From assembly GCA_900542675.1 (NCBI GenBank), contig UQOT01000051.1:1-14573 (forward strand): a stretch of DNA of 14,573 nucleotides, written 5' to 3'. The notes beneath the pieces are model-generated. The model was not told where the DNA came from. It was given only the letters and a program-made list of their open reading frames with translations, and did no database searches. This stretch comes from an uncultured Eubacteriales bacterium (GTDB taxonomy: Bacteria; Bacillota; Clostridia; Monoglobales; Monoglobaceae). A program made the position numbers and the translations under genes. This document shows, one piece after another, positions 1 through 6,472 of this stretch (position 1 is the first letter of the stretch; each line of letters starts with the position of its first letter).

Positions 1-145
1 GCGTTATTATGCCATTACCGCTCAAAATCGGAGACTTCTTTATATCCTGCTCAAGTATCATTTCTTTCATCATAAACGCATCGTCCAAGATAGCGTTTAT
101 GTCCTCTGCTGAGGTTTCTTTAAGTCCTAATAAATTATCAATCAT
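1..145 (-). CDS. pyrB: Aspartate carbamoyltransferase catalytic subunit, N-terminal fragment
   Basis: This is the start of a gene running off the left edge; 48 codons are visible. Aspartate carbamoyltransferase condenses carbamoyl phosphate and aspartate in the second step of pyrimidine synthesis, in the cytoplasm. The visible protein begins MIDNLLGLKETSAEDINAIL and continues through a helix rich in Asp/Met/Lys to a KKSPILSGNGIIT segment. This matches the family's N-terminal pattern (an LLGL..S.E.I..IL helix, then K.P.L.GK.) just before the carbamoyl-phosphate loop, which is not included. The ATG at 145-143 has an AGAGGAA ribosome site a few bases upstream. It follows pyrR by 39 bp on the same strand, the usual pyrR-pyr biosynthesis arrangement. 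An ornithine carbamoyltransferase would share the fold, but the pyrR neighbour and N-terminal pattern favour pyrB. Confidence 0.8.
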   Translation of the reverse strand, partial: MIDNLLGLKETSAEDINAILDDAFMMKEMILEQDIKKSPILSGNGIIT

Positions 146-184
146 AACTGTTCCTCTATTGTATAAAATAATAAGATTAAATTC

Positions 185-739
185 CTATCCTTTAAACTGT
201 GCCGGGCGGTCGCGTTTTTCAATCATAACGCAAGTCTCACCGTCAACATCTTCAAGATGCAGTGCGATACGCTCCAGATGTGAGCTCGGAACTCTCACAC
301 CGACATAGTCCGCACTTATCGGGAATGTCCGCCTGCCCCTGTCAATAAAGCACGCGAGCTGAACTTCAGACGGCGAGCCTATATTAAGCAGGGCGTCAAT
401 CGCGGTATGGATTGTCTTTCCCGTATAGAGTATATCGTCAACAAGAACAACAATTCTGCTGTCAATTGAAAAACTAATGTCCGTATCGTTAAGCACAGGG
501 TATTTGGCGATTAAATTATGATCGGCACCGTACAGAGTGATATCAAGCGAACCGACGTCAACCTTCATTTCGCCCGACTTCTCGATTATTTCAGCAAGCA
601 TTTCTGCGACATTAACGCCGCGGCGAACTATACCGATTAAACAAATCCTCTTTTCACCGTAATTTCTCTCGATAATCTGACCGGCCATACGAGACAGTTT
701 TTTCTGAATTTCGTCTTTATCCAAAATAACTGTTTTCAT
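185..739 (-). CDS. pyrR: Bifunctional pyr operon regulator / uracil phosphoribosyltransferase PyrR
   Basis: 184 residues, full length for the family. PyrR is a phosphoribosyltransferase-fold protein which in Gram-positives binds UMP and a loop in pyr leader RNAs to promote termination; many members also convert uracil and PRPP to UMP. Visible marks are GIVRRGVNVAEML (about 36-48), GSLDITLY (63-70), the PRPP-binding loop VVLVDDILYTGKTI (97-110) and the C-terminal DRGRRTFPISADYVG (133-147) with VPSS. The position after LDITLY, usually Arg-Asp-Asp, reads Gly-Ala-Asp here. The start ATG has a strong GGAGG site at good spacing. It is the first gene of a unit continuing into pyrB, 135 bp downstream of rluD, with its own promoter and structured leader. 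I see no canonical PyrR-binding loop in the leader or in the pyrR-pyrB gap. Confidence 0.95.
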   Translation of the reverse strand: MKTVILDKDEIQKKLSRMAGQIIERNYGEKRICLIGIVRRGVNVAEMLAEIIEKSGEMKVDVGSLDITLYGADHNLIAKYPVLNDTDISFSIDSRIVVLVDDILYTGKTIHTAIDALLNIGSPSEVQLACFIDRGRRTFPISADYVGVRVPSSHLERIALHLEDVDGETCVMIEKRDRPAQFKG

Positions 740-764
740 AAAATAACCTCCTAATACCGAATTT

Positions 765-794
765 AAAAACGCCTATGCCAAAAATAGCAAAGGC
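765..794 (-). promoter_or_regulatory. Possible attenuator hairpin in the pyrR leader
   Basis: In leader RNA, GCCU-U-UGCU (794-786) can pair with GGCA-U-AGGC (779-771) around an AUUUUU loop: eight pairs including one G-U, and a single U-U mismatch, followed by GUUUUU. Its left arm is also the right arm of the hairpin at 784-812, so the two folds exclude each other. That layout is typical of transcription attenuation. The helix is modest and no known ligand motif was recognised. Confidence 0.4.
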
Positions 795-812
795 AAAATT
801 TGCCCTTGCTAT
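784..812 (-). terminator. Intrinsic terminator of the upstream unit, overlapping the pyrR start site
   Basis: Read on the minus strand, ATAGCAAGGGCAA pairs with TTGCCTTTGCTAT (12 Watson-Crick pairs and one G-U) around a very short AT loop, followed by a run of U. This has the form of a Rho-independent terminator, 62 bp beyond the rluD stop codon. Transcripts arriving from rluD can form the whole stem; those starting at the pyrR promoter can form only the inner part. Confidence 0.65.
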
Positions 813-813
813 T

Positions 814-842
814 ATTATATCCCAAATTCTTTAGTTTGTCTA
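814..842 (-). promoter_or_regulatory. Sigma-A-type promoter for pyrR-pyrB
   Basis: On the minus strand, TAGACA (842-837) and TATAAT (819-814) are separated by exactly 17 bp, a close match to the vegetative consensus. The transcript would begin around 805-808 with a sequence like AAGGGC. The start therefore falls inside the left arm of the hairpin at 784-812, so promoter-initiated transcripts lack the outer pairs of that hairpin. Confidence 0.75.
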
Positions 843-873
843 CAAAATTTTTATGTTAAGTCAAATTTATTTT

Positions 874-1806
874 TTACTCACCGCAGCGCGCCCTTATTGT
901 ATCAAGAACCGCGCGGTAATACTCAGGCAGCGGCGACGTGAACTCCATATACTCCCGCATAGTCGGATGTATAAAGCCGACTTTATATGCGTGCAGCAAT
1001 TGACCGTTTAAATTAAACTCCTCTTTGCGTACTCCGTATGTCTTATCGCCTACAATCGGATGCCCATTTTTTGACATATGTACCCTTATCTGATGCGTTC
1101 GTCCGGTCTCGAGCACGCACTCAACAAATGTGTACTTATTAAACCGCTCCAGCACACGGTAATTCGTTACCGCGTCACGCGAGTTGTTATAGGTTATCGT
1201 CATCTTTTTTCTATCGCTTCGGCTTCGCCCAATCGGCGCGTCAATCCTGCCTGTATCGCTCTTTATGTTCCCGTGAACAAGCGCCTTGTACGCCCGTGTG
1301 AGGCTGTGCGCTTTTATCTGCTCAGACAAAAACAAATGCGCCTTGTCATTTTTGGCAACGAGCAAAAGTCCGCTCGTATCCTTATCTATTCTATGCAGAA
1401 TACCCGGCCGCCTTTCTCCGTTTATTCCCGACAGCGAGCTGCCGCAGTGCCACAAAAGCGCATTTACCAGCGTTCCGCTGAAGTTTCCCGCAGCCGGATG
1501 AACGACCATACCCTGAGGCTTGTTAACCACAAGCATATCGTCGTCCTCATACACAACATCTATAGGTATATTCTCCGGCTTAGTCTCAATTTCGGCTGCC
1601 ATAGGAACCGTTACGGTTACCCTGTCACCGGGCTTTAGCTTATAATTAACCTTGGTGACTGCGCTGCCTGAAACACTGACGCAGCCATCCTCTGTCAGCT
1701 TTTTTATTCTTGAACGTGTGACTCCCTGCATATTGTCCGACAAAAATTTATCAATACGTTCTCCGGCAGCGTCTACGACATCAAACTCAAATTTTTCCTC
1801 ACACAT
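874..1806 (-). CDS. rluD: RluA-family large-subunit rRNA pseudouridine synthase (RluD-like)
   Basis: 310 residues from the ATG at 1806, chosen because it lies 2 bp after the lspA stop with a GAGG site 8 bp upstream; a longer in-frame start at 1884 would overlap lspA by 76 bp. The enzyme isomerises uridine to pseudouridine in 23S rRNA. An N-terminal S4 RNA-binding domain spans about 16-75 (ERIDKFLSDN, SRIKKLTEDGCV). The catalytic domain follows, with DMLVVNKPQGMVVHPA (90-105) and the signature HRIDKDTSGLLLVAK (138-152), whose Asp141 is the expected nucleophile. Further family motifs are ETGRTHQIRVHM and GHPIVGDKTYG. It is the last gene of the lspA unit; B. subtilis also has lspA followed by ylyB (rluD family) and pyrR. 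Which uridines it modifies cannot be read from the sequence. Confidence 0.93.
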   Translation of the reverse strand: MCEEKFEFDVVDAAGERIDKFLSDNMQGVTRSRIKKLTEDGCVSVSGSAVTKVNYKLKPGDRVTVTVPMAAEIETKPENIPIDVVYEDDDMLVVNKPQGMVVHPAAGNFSGTLVNALLWHCGSSLSGINGERRPGILHRIDKDTSGLLLVAKNDKAHLFLSEQIKAHSLTRAYKALVHGNIKSDTGRIDAPIGRSRSDRKKMTITYNNSRDAVTNYRVLERFNKYTFVECVLETGRTHQIRVHMSKNGHPIVGDKTYGVRKEEFNLNGQLLHAYKVGFIHPTMREYMEFTSPLPEYYRAVLDTIRARCGE

Positions 1807-1808
1807 AT

Positions 1809-2273
1809 TCAGACCTCGGCTTCGTCCTTTTTCTCTTCGGCATAAAACAAAAAGTGTACGACAAGCGCAGCCGCACCAATGCACACCGCGATATCCGCTA
1901 TATTAAATACAGGAAAGTTAATTAAGCAAAAGTCCAGAAAGTCAACAACATATCCCTTTGATACGCGCTCTATCATATTGCCTATTGAACCGCTGAATAT
2001 CAGGACTGTGCCGAGCCTTAACCAAATATTTTTATTTTTTGCTCTGTAGAAATATATACCGAGTATCACAAGAATAACAACGGAAAGGGTAACAAAAATA
2101 ATACGCTTATCGCGCATCATACCGAACGCCACACCGCTGTTTTCAACATATGTAAGATTAAATACCCCGCGGATTATCGGTATCATACCGATGTCCGCGA
2201 GGGTTCCGGATGCCCACAGCTTTGTTAGGATATCGCCTATCAAAACCAGTGCGCCTATTATTATATATATCAT
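1809..2273 (-). CDS. lspA: Lipoprotein signal peptidase (signal peptidase II)
   Basis: 154 residues, normal length. LspA is an aspartic protease of the cytoplasmic membrane that cleaves the signal peptide of diacylglyceryl-modified prolipoproteins. Four hydrophobic segments are visible (about 1-18, 57-76, 85-100 and 122-143). Conserved blocks are present: Asp14 in the first helix, NLTYVENSGVAFG (39-51), GNMIERV (98-104), VVDFLDF (109-115) and FNIADI (123-128). Asp111 and Asp127 correspond to the catalytic pair. The usual GNxxDR block carries Glu at position 102 instead of Asp. The start is only 5 bp after the divIVA stop and its ribosome site is weak, suggesting translational coupling. A short charged tail (EEKKDEAEV) faces the cytoplasm. 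Confidence 0.95.
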   Translation of the reverse strand: MIYIIIGALVLIGDILTKLWASGTLADIGMIPIIRGVFNLTYVENSGVAFGMMRDKRIIFVTLSVVILVILGIYFYRAKNKNIWLRLGTVLIFSGSIGNMIERVSKGYVVDFLDFCLINFPVFNIADIAVCIGAAALVVHFLFYAEEKKDEAEV

Positions 2274-2278
2274 CTGTC

Positions 2279-2929
2279 TTATTTATCTGCCGCAACAAAT
2301 TCGCCGTTTTCGTCAAGCTTAATCTTAGGCAGCTCCTGCGTAACCTTTTCAAGCTCCGCCACAACGCCCAAATCGCCGTCCTCTGCCTCATAGCTTTCGG
2401 GAATATCGGGAATGTCATTTATGTCGCTTTTTAAAACCTCAACCGCCTCTGCGCTGCTTCTTATTACGCTGTCGGTATCAATATTTATATCAGAATACTG
2501 CTTAATCGTCTCAAGCTGAGAATTCAGAAGCGACACAACCTTAGCCTTAAATACCTCAACACTGCGCTTCATTTCCTCATATCTGTAATTTATGCTCGTA
2601 ACTTCCTTGGCAGCCTCGTTTATAATCTCTCCCGCCTTGGTTTCGGCGTCCTTGATTATTACCTGTGCCTGTTCGTGGGCGTTTGAGCGGATTTCATCAC
2701 CCGCGCCTTTTGCCACCGAGAGAGCATTTTTTAAAGTGTCCTCCATAGACTTATACTGCTTAACAGCGTCGGTAAGCATACCTATTCTGTCCATAGCCGC
2801 CAAATTTTCCTGATAAATCTTTTCATAACTGATCGCGACTTCCTGCATAAAGTTATTTACGTCGGAAATACTGTATCCGCGCATTTCCTTTTTGAACTCC
2901 TTATTTTCAATATCAGCAGGTGTTAGCAT
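2279..2929 (-). CDS. divIVA: DivIVA-family cell pole / division-site protein
   Basis: 216 residues. DivIVA proteins bind negatively curved membrane at division sites and poles and recruit division or cell-wall partners. The N-terminal lipid-binding domain is clear: LTPADIENKEFKKEMRGYS (2-20) then ISDVNNFMQEV (21-31), the classic LTP.DI.NK.F....RGY...EV..F pattern. Residues about 32-145 are predicted coiled coil, rich in Glu/Lys/Ala heptads. The C-terminal 60 residues are acidic and probably disordered. The ATG has a strong GGGGGAGGA site. It lies between ylmH and lspA. In B. subtilis ileS separates divIVA from lspA; here the spacing to lspA is 5 bp. Confidence 0.92.
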   Translation of the reverse strand: MLTPADIENKEFKKEMRGYSISDVNNFMQEVAISYEKIYQENLAAMDRIGMLTDAVKQYKSMEDTLKNALSVAKGAGDEIRSNAHEQAQVIIKDAETKAGEIINEAAKEVTSINYRYEEMKRSVEVFKAKVVSLLNSQLETIKQYSDINIDTDSVIRSSAEAVEVLKSDINDIPDIPESYEAEDGDLGVVAELEKVTQELPKIKLDENGEFVAADK

Positions 2930-2946
2930 AACAATCCTCCCCCACT

Positions 2947-3720
2947 CTAAATATATTTCTCTATTATAATACTATGTCTGCCCTTTGCCGTTATTCCGCA
3001 TATTTCGGTAAGCTTAAACCTGCCAAGCGAGCGAACGGATATAATATCGCCCTCGTTTACGCTTTCCGATACGCTCTTTGCGGGCGAAAAATTCAAATTG
3101 ACCTTTTCCGCTCTAATAAGCTCCGCAGCCTTAGAGCGGGACATATTATAAGCTTCCGCCACAACCGCATCTAATCTTAGACCCGACACGGTACCGCGAA
3201 TAAACTGCGTTTTCTTTTTCGGTATTACCGCATCTGACAGAGCGTTCTTTTTAATACTAATCCCATGCCGTCCGACTTTGGATAAATTATTTATAATATA
3301 ATCCGCCATAGCCGGTCTTACGAATATAATACACTTGTTGCCGTCAGGCAGAATATCGCCGATGTTATCGCGCGTTATACCGAGACCCATCAGGCTTCCG
3401 AGGTAATCACGGTGACTGAGCGTTTCGATATCGCGGCCCGTTATTTCAAGGACGGAAATTATATTGTTCTTATCCGTCTCAAGATACTCCGGACGTGCCG
3501 TAAACATACAACGCTCCGCCTCATCGTATCCACCGAAAAATTCGGTTTTAATATCCGACGAGACCTTGCCTTTGATTTCGTCTGCCACAACCCTCGCCGT
3601 ATGCGGGTCCAAAAAGCCGACTGTCTTTTCGGTATACTGCCTTTCGGCAATCTCAATCGCGTCAAACACCTTAGAGACAACTATTTTGTCGTCGTGGCTG
3701 AGCGATGCGTTTTTACCCAT
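2947..3720 (-). CDS. ylmH: YlmH-family S4-domain RNA-binding protein
   Basis: 257 residues, the usual size. YlmH proteins belong to the sepF-divIVA cluster of Firmicutes and bind RNA/ribosomes through a C-terminal S4 domain; a role in ribosome-associated quality control, like RqcP, has been proposed for the family. The N-terminal part has family blocks VGFLDPHTARV (34-44), FFGGYDEAERCMF (61-73) and HRDYLGSLMGLGITRDNIGDI (103-123). The S4 domain is at about 181-240 (RLDAVVAEAYNMSRSKAAEL, then INEGDII-like SVNEGDIISV). The start ATG is 3 bp after the sepF stop codon, with only a weak GGA site, so translation is probably coupled to sepF. In B. subtilis ylmG lies between sepF and ylmH; it is absent here. 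Confidence 0.9.
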   Translation of the reverse strand: MGKNASLSHDDKIVVSKVFDAIEIAERQYTEKTVGFLDPHTARVVADEIKGKVSSDIKTEFFGGYDEAERCMFTARPEYLETDKNNIISVLEITGRDIETLSHRDYLGSLMGLGITRDNIGDILPDGNKCIIFVRPAMADYIINNLSKVGRHGISIKKNALSDAVIPKKKTQFIRGTVSGLRLDAVVAEAYNMSRSKAAELIRAEKVNLNFSPAKSVSESVNEGDIISVRSLGRFKLTEICGITAKGRHSIIIEKYI

Positions 3721-3723
3721 ATA

Positions 3724-4179
3724 TTAGTTCCAGTCTCTGCCGAGATTTTTAATCTCATTCATAACGCCTACGTTGCACGGCGCAATCAGGAAAATTCTGT
3801 TAGTAACCTTTTGTATGCTTGCGTCAAGTGCGTATACCGCGCCGCTTACAAAGTCTACAATTCTTCTGCTTGTCGCTCCGTCAACCTTTTCAAGGTTAAT
3901 AACAACCGGCTTTCTCTCCTTAAGATAGTTCACTATATCGGTAGAGTCGTCATACTTCTCAGGGCTCATAATAACAAGCTTCATCTGAGGGTTGTCCTCA
4001 AACCTGTTAACTCTCGATGCATTCCTTACAGAATTTCTCCTGCTCGGCATATATTCCTCATTCGGAGCAGGCTCGTCAAAAACTTCATCTTCACGATAAT
4101 CATCGTAATACTCGTCCTCATATGTGTTTCCCATATCAACACCAACCATACTGCAAAACTTATCAATTATGCTACCCAT
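3724..4179 (-). CDS. sepF: Cell division protein SepF
   Basis: 151 residues, standard length. SepF is an FtsZ-binding membrane-associated protein that polymerises into rings and helps anchor and shape the Z-ring. The N-terminal segment MGSIIDKFCSMVGV can form the membrane-binding amphipathic helix. An acidic, Tyr-rich linker follows (about 18-60, several EDEYYDDY-type residues). The SepF core is at about 66-148: MKLVIMSPEKYDDSTDIV, then YLKERKPVVINLEKVD (85-100), RRIVDFVSGAVYAL (105-118) and FLIAPCNV. The start has an excellent GAGGAGG site. It sits between yggS/ylmE and ylmH exactly as in the ylm cluster of Gram-positives. Confidence 0.95.
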   Translation of the reverse strand: MGSIIDKFCSMVGVDMGNTYEDEYYDDYREDEVFDEPAPNEEYMPSRRNSVRNASRVNRFEDNPQMKLVIMSPEKYDDSTDIVNYLKERKPVVINLEKVDGATSRRIVDFVSGAVYALDASIQKVTNRIFLIAPCNVGVMNEIKNLGRDWN

Positions 4180-4230
4180 TTTTGCTCCTCCTCAAAATAT
4201 CTGATATCTGATTTTCATAGTTTACTGAAT

Positions 4231-4947
4231 TTATTGGTTTTGTACGCCGTAATCTCTCGCGCCGAATATTGCCGTACCGACTCTTATCATTGTCGCCCCG
4301 GCTTCTATTGCCTCTTTAAAGTCGTTTGTCATACCCATCGAAAGCTCTCTGACCCCATACTGCTCCGCAAGCTCTTTAAGCCGCCCAAACAGTTCTCTGT
4401 TCTGCTCTCTGCTATAATCTTTTACGGATATGGTCATTAATCCTTTAAGGTTTATATTACTAAAACCTTTAAGCCTTTCAATAAAACCGCCAAGCTCCTC
4501 TTCACTTATACCGAACTTACTCTCCTCGCCCGAAATATTGACCTGAATTAACACGTCCTGCACTATTTCAAGCTGCTTTGCCTTTTTATCTATCTCAGCC
4601 GCAAGCTCTAAGCTGTCAAGAGAATGTATAAGCGCCGCCCTGCCGACAACATACTTGACTTTATTCTTTTGCAGATGCCCTATCTGATGCCAGCGTAAAT
4701 CACAATCCGAATGTGAATTTATTTCATCAAACTTTGCTTTAAGCTCCTGCGGTCTGTTCTCGCCGAAGTCTTTGGCGCCGCCTAATATTGCTTCTTTGAC
4801 ATACTCAATAGGTTTTGTCTTTGACACGGCAATCAGCTTGATGTCTTTGGGATTTCTGCCGCAGGCAAGTGCCGTACTGTTTATTTCCGCAAGTATTTTG
4901 CTGTAATTCCCTTTTATATCGGGTTTCGCGGACTTATCATCATTCAT
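4231..4947 (-). CDS. yggS: YggS/PROSC-family pyridoxal phosphate homeostasis protein (YlmE)
   Basis: 238 residues. Family members bind PLP on a TIM-barrel (alanine-racemase-like) fold without clear enzymatic activity and buffer the cellular PLP pool; loss disturbs amino-acid metabolism. The PLP lysine is predicted to be Lys43 in LIAVSKTKP (38-46). Other family blocks are FGENRPQEL (61-69), WHQIGHLQKNK (81-91), QVNISGEESKFGI (136-148), LKGLMTISV and the C-terminal LSMGMTNDFKEAIEAGAT followed by RVGTAIFG. The ATG is preceded by a strong GAGGGTGAT site and lies 18 bp after the adaptor gene. In B. subtilis the same position (ylmE) precedes sepF; there the preceding gene is ylmD, whereas here it is the HlyD-like gene. 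Confidence 0.93.
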   Translation of the reverse strand: MNDDKSAKPDIKGNYSKILAEINSTALACGRNPKDIKLIAVSKTKPIEYVKEAILGGAKDFGENRPQELKAKFDEINSHSDCDLRWHQIGHLQKNKVKYVVGRAALIHSLDSLELAAEIDKKAKQLEIVQDVLIQVNISGEESKFGISEEELGGFIERLKGFSNINLKGLMTISVKDYSREQNRELFGRLKELAEQYGVRELSMGMTNDFKEAIEAGATMIRVGTAIFGARDYGVQNQ

Positions 4948-4965
4948 AATATCACCCTCGAAATC

Positions 4966-6291
4966 TTATTGCCTAACCACTTTACCGTCCGTAATACCTT
5001 TCGTGTTGACTATAACCTCGTCATATATCTCAAGTCTCAGATCGCCGTCGCTTGATACAGCGCTGATTATCGCCCATTCCTTATTGTTATACAAAAGCTC
5101 AACCGGAACAAATCTCGCCACACCGAGACGCACTACATATACGCCCTGCTTGCCGTCAATCACGCGCAGCGCGCTTGACGGAACCTTTATACCTTTTGAA
5201 CTCTCGGTCAGAAGCTCTGCCGAGACCTTGCTCGTCGAATATATAGAGTCGATATATCTTGTAGAGTACACGGTTACGGCGACCTTGCCGCCCTCAGCCT
5301 TGGAAACAGCTTTAACCGTTCCCGCAACAACACTGTCGGATAAATCGTAAAACTTTAAGCTTATCGAGTCGCCGACCTCAAAGTTGACCGCATCCTTCTC
5401 GGGTATATTTCCGACAAAGTACCACTCGTAATTATCTATAATCTTGCAAACCGCTTCGCCCGTGCTGACATTTGACGAAGTGCTTACATTCTCTTTTTTC
5501 AAGTTATTTATATATGACGGTGTCGCATCAGCCATCATATCAAGCGACAGCGCCTTTTCGTAGCCGTCTATTTTCGATGAAAACACACCCGCGCACGGAG
5601 CCGTAATATCAGACTTTGTTCCGCCGATATTGCTCTCAAGCTCAATCAGTCTGCGTTTTAAGTCACTTAAACGCTCCTCGTCGGATTTCCCGTTTCCGAG
5701 CGCACTCTGTTTTTTTCTGATATAACCGTTTATGGTGTCCTTTTCGGATATTATATCCTCAAAACTGCCATTTTCACGTTTTTGAGTAATCACCTGCGCC
5801 TGACCTGCAATATTCAGCTCAGTTTTCGCCGCGCTTGCCGAATACGTTTCTGCTGCGGAAGCACTGCCTTCTATCTCGGATATCTCATTCTTTATACGGC
5901 TTATCTCCTCAGTTTCGGCAGGATTGACTTGTCCGCTATATACCGTTGCCACAACGTTGCCTTCGTTAACGCGCTGACCTTCAGACGCACTGCATTCCAA
6001 AAATCCGTCAATCGGCGACGTAATTATCTCCTGATTGCGAAAGATATATCCGTCAGCCAGAACATACTCCTCTATGCTGCCCTTCATTGCGGTGAAAGTC
6101 TCCACCGTATCTCCGCTGTTTAATATAATGCTTATCACTATAAACACCACCGCAAACGCCAAAAACGCCTTCGGCAGAATAAACAGCTTTTTCTTTAGGC
6201 TTCGTTTGCGCCTTTTCTCATAGCGCACGCTGTCGCTCTGAACTGATTTTTCGGTAATTCCGGCATTTGAATTGTCAGTAGTTTTTGCCAT
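4966..6291 (-). CDS. HlyD-like membrane-anchored adaptor protein, orphan in the division cluster
   Basis: 441 residues from the ATG at 6291, preferred over an in-frame ATG 15 bp upstream because GGAGGT lies 7 bp before it. Residues 1-35 are charged and cytoplasmic (YEKRRKRSLKKK). One transmembrane segment spans about 38-57 and the rest is outside. The layout is that of HlyD/RND-type adaptors: a first half-lipoyl segment (about 82-118, DGYIFRNQEIITSPIDGFLE, EGQRVNEGNVVATV), a Glu/Lys/Ala-rich coiled-coil hairpin (about 122-222), a second half-lipoyl segment (225-285, SDITAPCAGVFSS, VSTGEAVCKIID), then a beta-barrel-like region (288-360) and a membrane-proximal domain (365-440, IKVPSSALRVIDGKQGVYVV). 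No ABC, RND or outer-membrane partner is encoded nearby. It heads the unit containing yggS, sepF, ylmH and divIVA. By context it may act in envelope or division processes, but its function is unknown. Confidence 0.8.
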   Translation of the reverse strand: MAKTTDNSNAGITEKSVQSDSVRYEKRRKRSLKKKLFILPKAFLAFAVVFIVISIILNSGDTVETFTAMKGSIEEYVLADGYIFRNQEIITSPIDGFLECSASEGQRVNEGNVVATVYSGQVNPAETEEISRIKNEISEIEGSASAAETYSASAAKTELNIAGQAQVITQKRENGSFEDIISEKDTINGYIRKKQSALGNGKSDEERLSDLKRRLIELESNIGGTKSDITAPCAGVFSSKIDGYEKALSLDMMADATPSYINNLKKENVSTSSNVSTGEAVCKIIDNYEWYFVGNIPEKDAVNFEVGDSISLKFYDLSDSVVAGTVKAVSKAEGGKVAVTVYSTRYIDSIYSTSKVSAELLTESSKGIKVPSSALRVIDGKQGVYVVRLGVARFVPVELLYNNKEWAIISAVSSDGDLRLEIYDEVIVNTKGITDGKVVRQ

Positions 6292-6376
6292 AAAGACTAC
6301 CTCCAATCATAGCAAGCGTTAAACACAATGATATAGTATCTACAGCATATTAACCATACATATCCAATCTACATAT

Positions 6377-6405
6377 ATTATAATACTACAGAATTTAAGT
6401 GTAAA
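6377..6405 (-). promoter_or_regulatory. Sigma-A-type promoter for the hlyD-like/yggS/sepF/divIVA unit
   Basis: On the minus strand TTTACA (6405-6400) and TATAAT (6382-6377) are 17 bp apart. The predicted transcript starts near 6370, giving a leader of about 80 nt before the ATG at 6291. Nothing structured was recognised in that leader. This is the only strong promoter I see in the 182-bp gap between miaA and the adaptor gene. Confidence 0.75.
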
Positions 6406-6443
6406 CCTCAAACGAGCAGTTGTTGTCAAACTGTAATACAATT

Positions 6444-6470
6444 GTAAAAAACAAAAGGCCGCATATGCGA
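6444..6470 (-). terminator. Weak possible terminator after miaA
   Basis: Just beyond the miaA stop the minus strand carries the perfect 10-bp palindrome CGCATATGCG (6469-6460), then GGCC, TTTTG and a run of six T. The T-tract is good but the stem would be only about 3 GC pairs, so termination would be inefficient. The palindrome could equally be coincidental. Confidence 0.25.
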
Positions 6471-6472
6471 AT

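Noticed and set aside
1078..1638. A 186-codon open frame on the plus strand
   Set aside because: Antisense to the catalytic domain of the RluD-like gene; it has no recognisable motif and no ribosome site of note.
1807..1884. Longer N-terminus for the RluD-like protein
   Set aside because: The extra 26 residues (Cys/Arg-rich) overlap the lspA coding end and do not resemble the family, and a good ribosome site serves the ATG at 1806.
3412..4440. A 342-codon open frame on the plus strand
   Set aside because: It lies antisense across ylmH, sepF and the end of yggS, which all show clear family motifs. Its composition is typical of a mirror frame and no family pattern is visible.
6424..6429. A perfect TTGACA (minus strand) between miaA and the adaptor gene
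   Set aside because: No -10-like hexamer lies 16-18 bp downstream. The TTTACA at 6405-6400 with TATAAT at 17 bp explains the promoter better.
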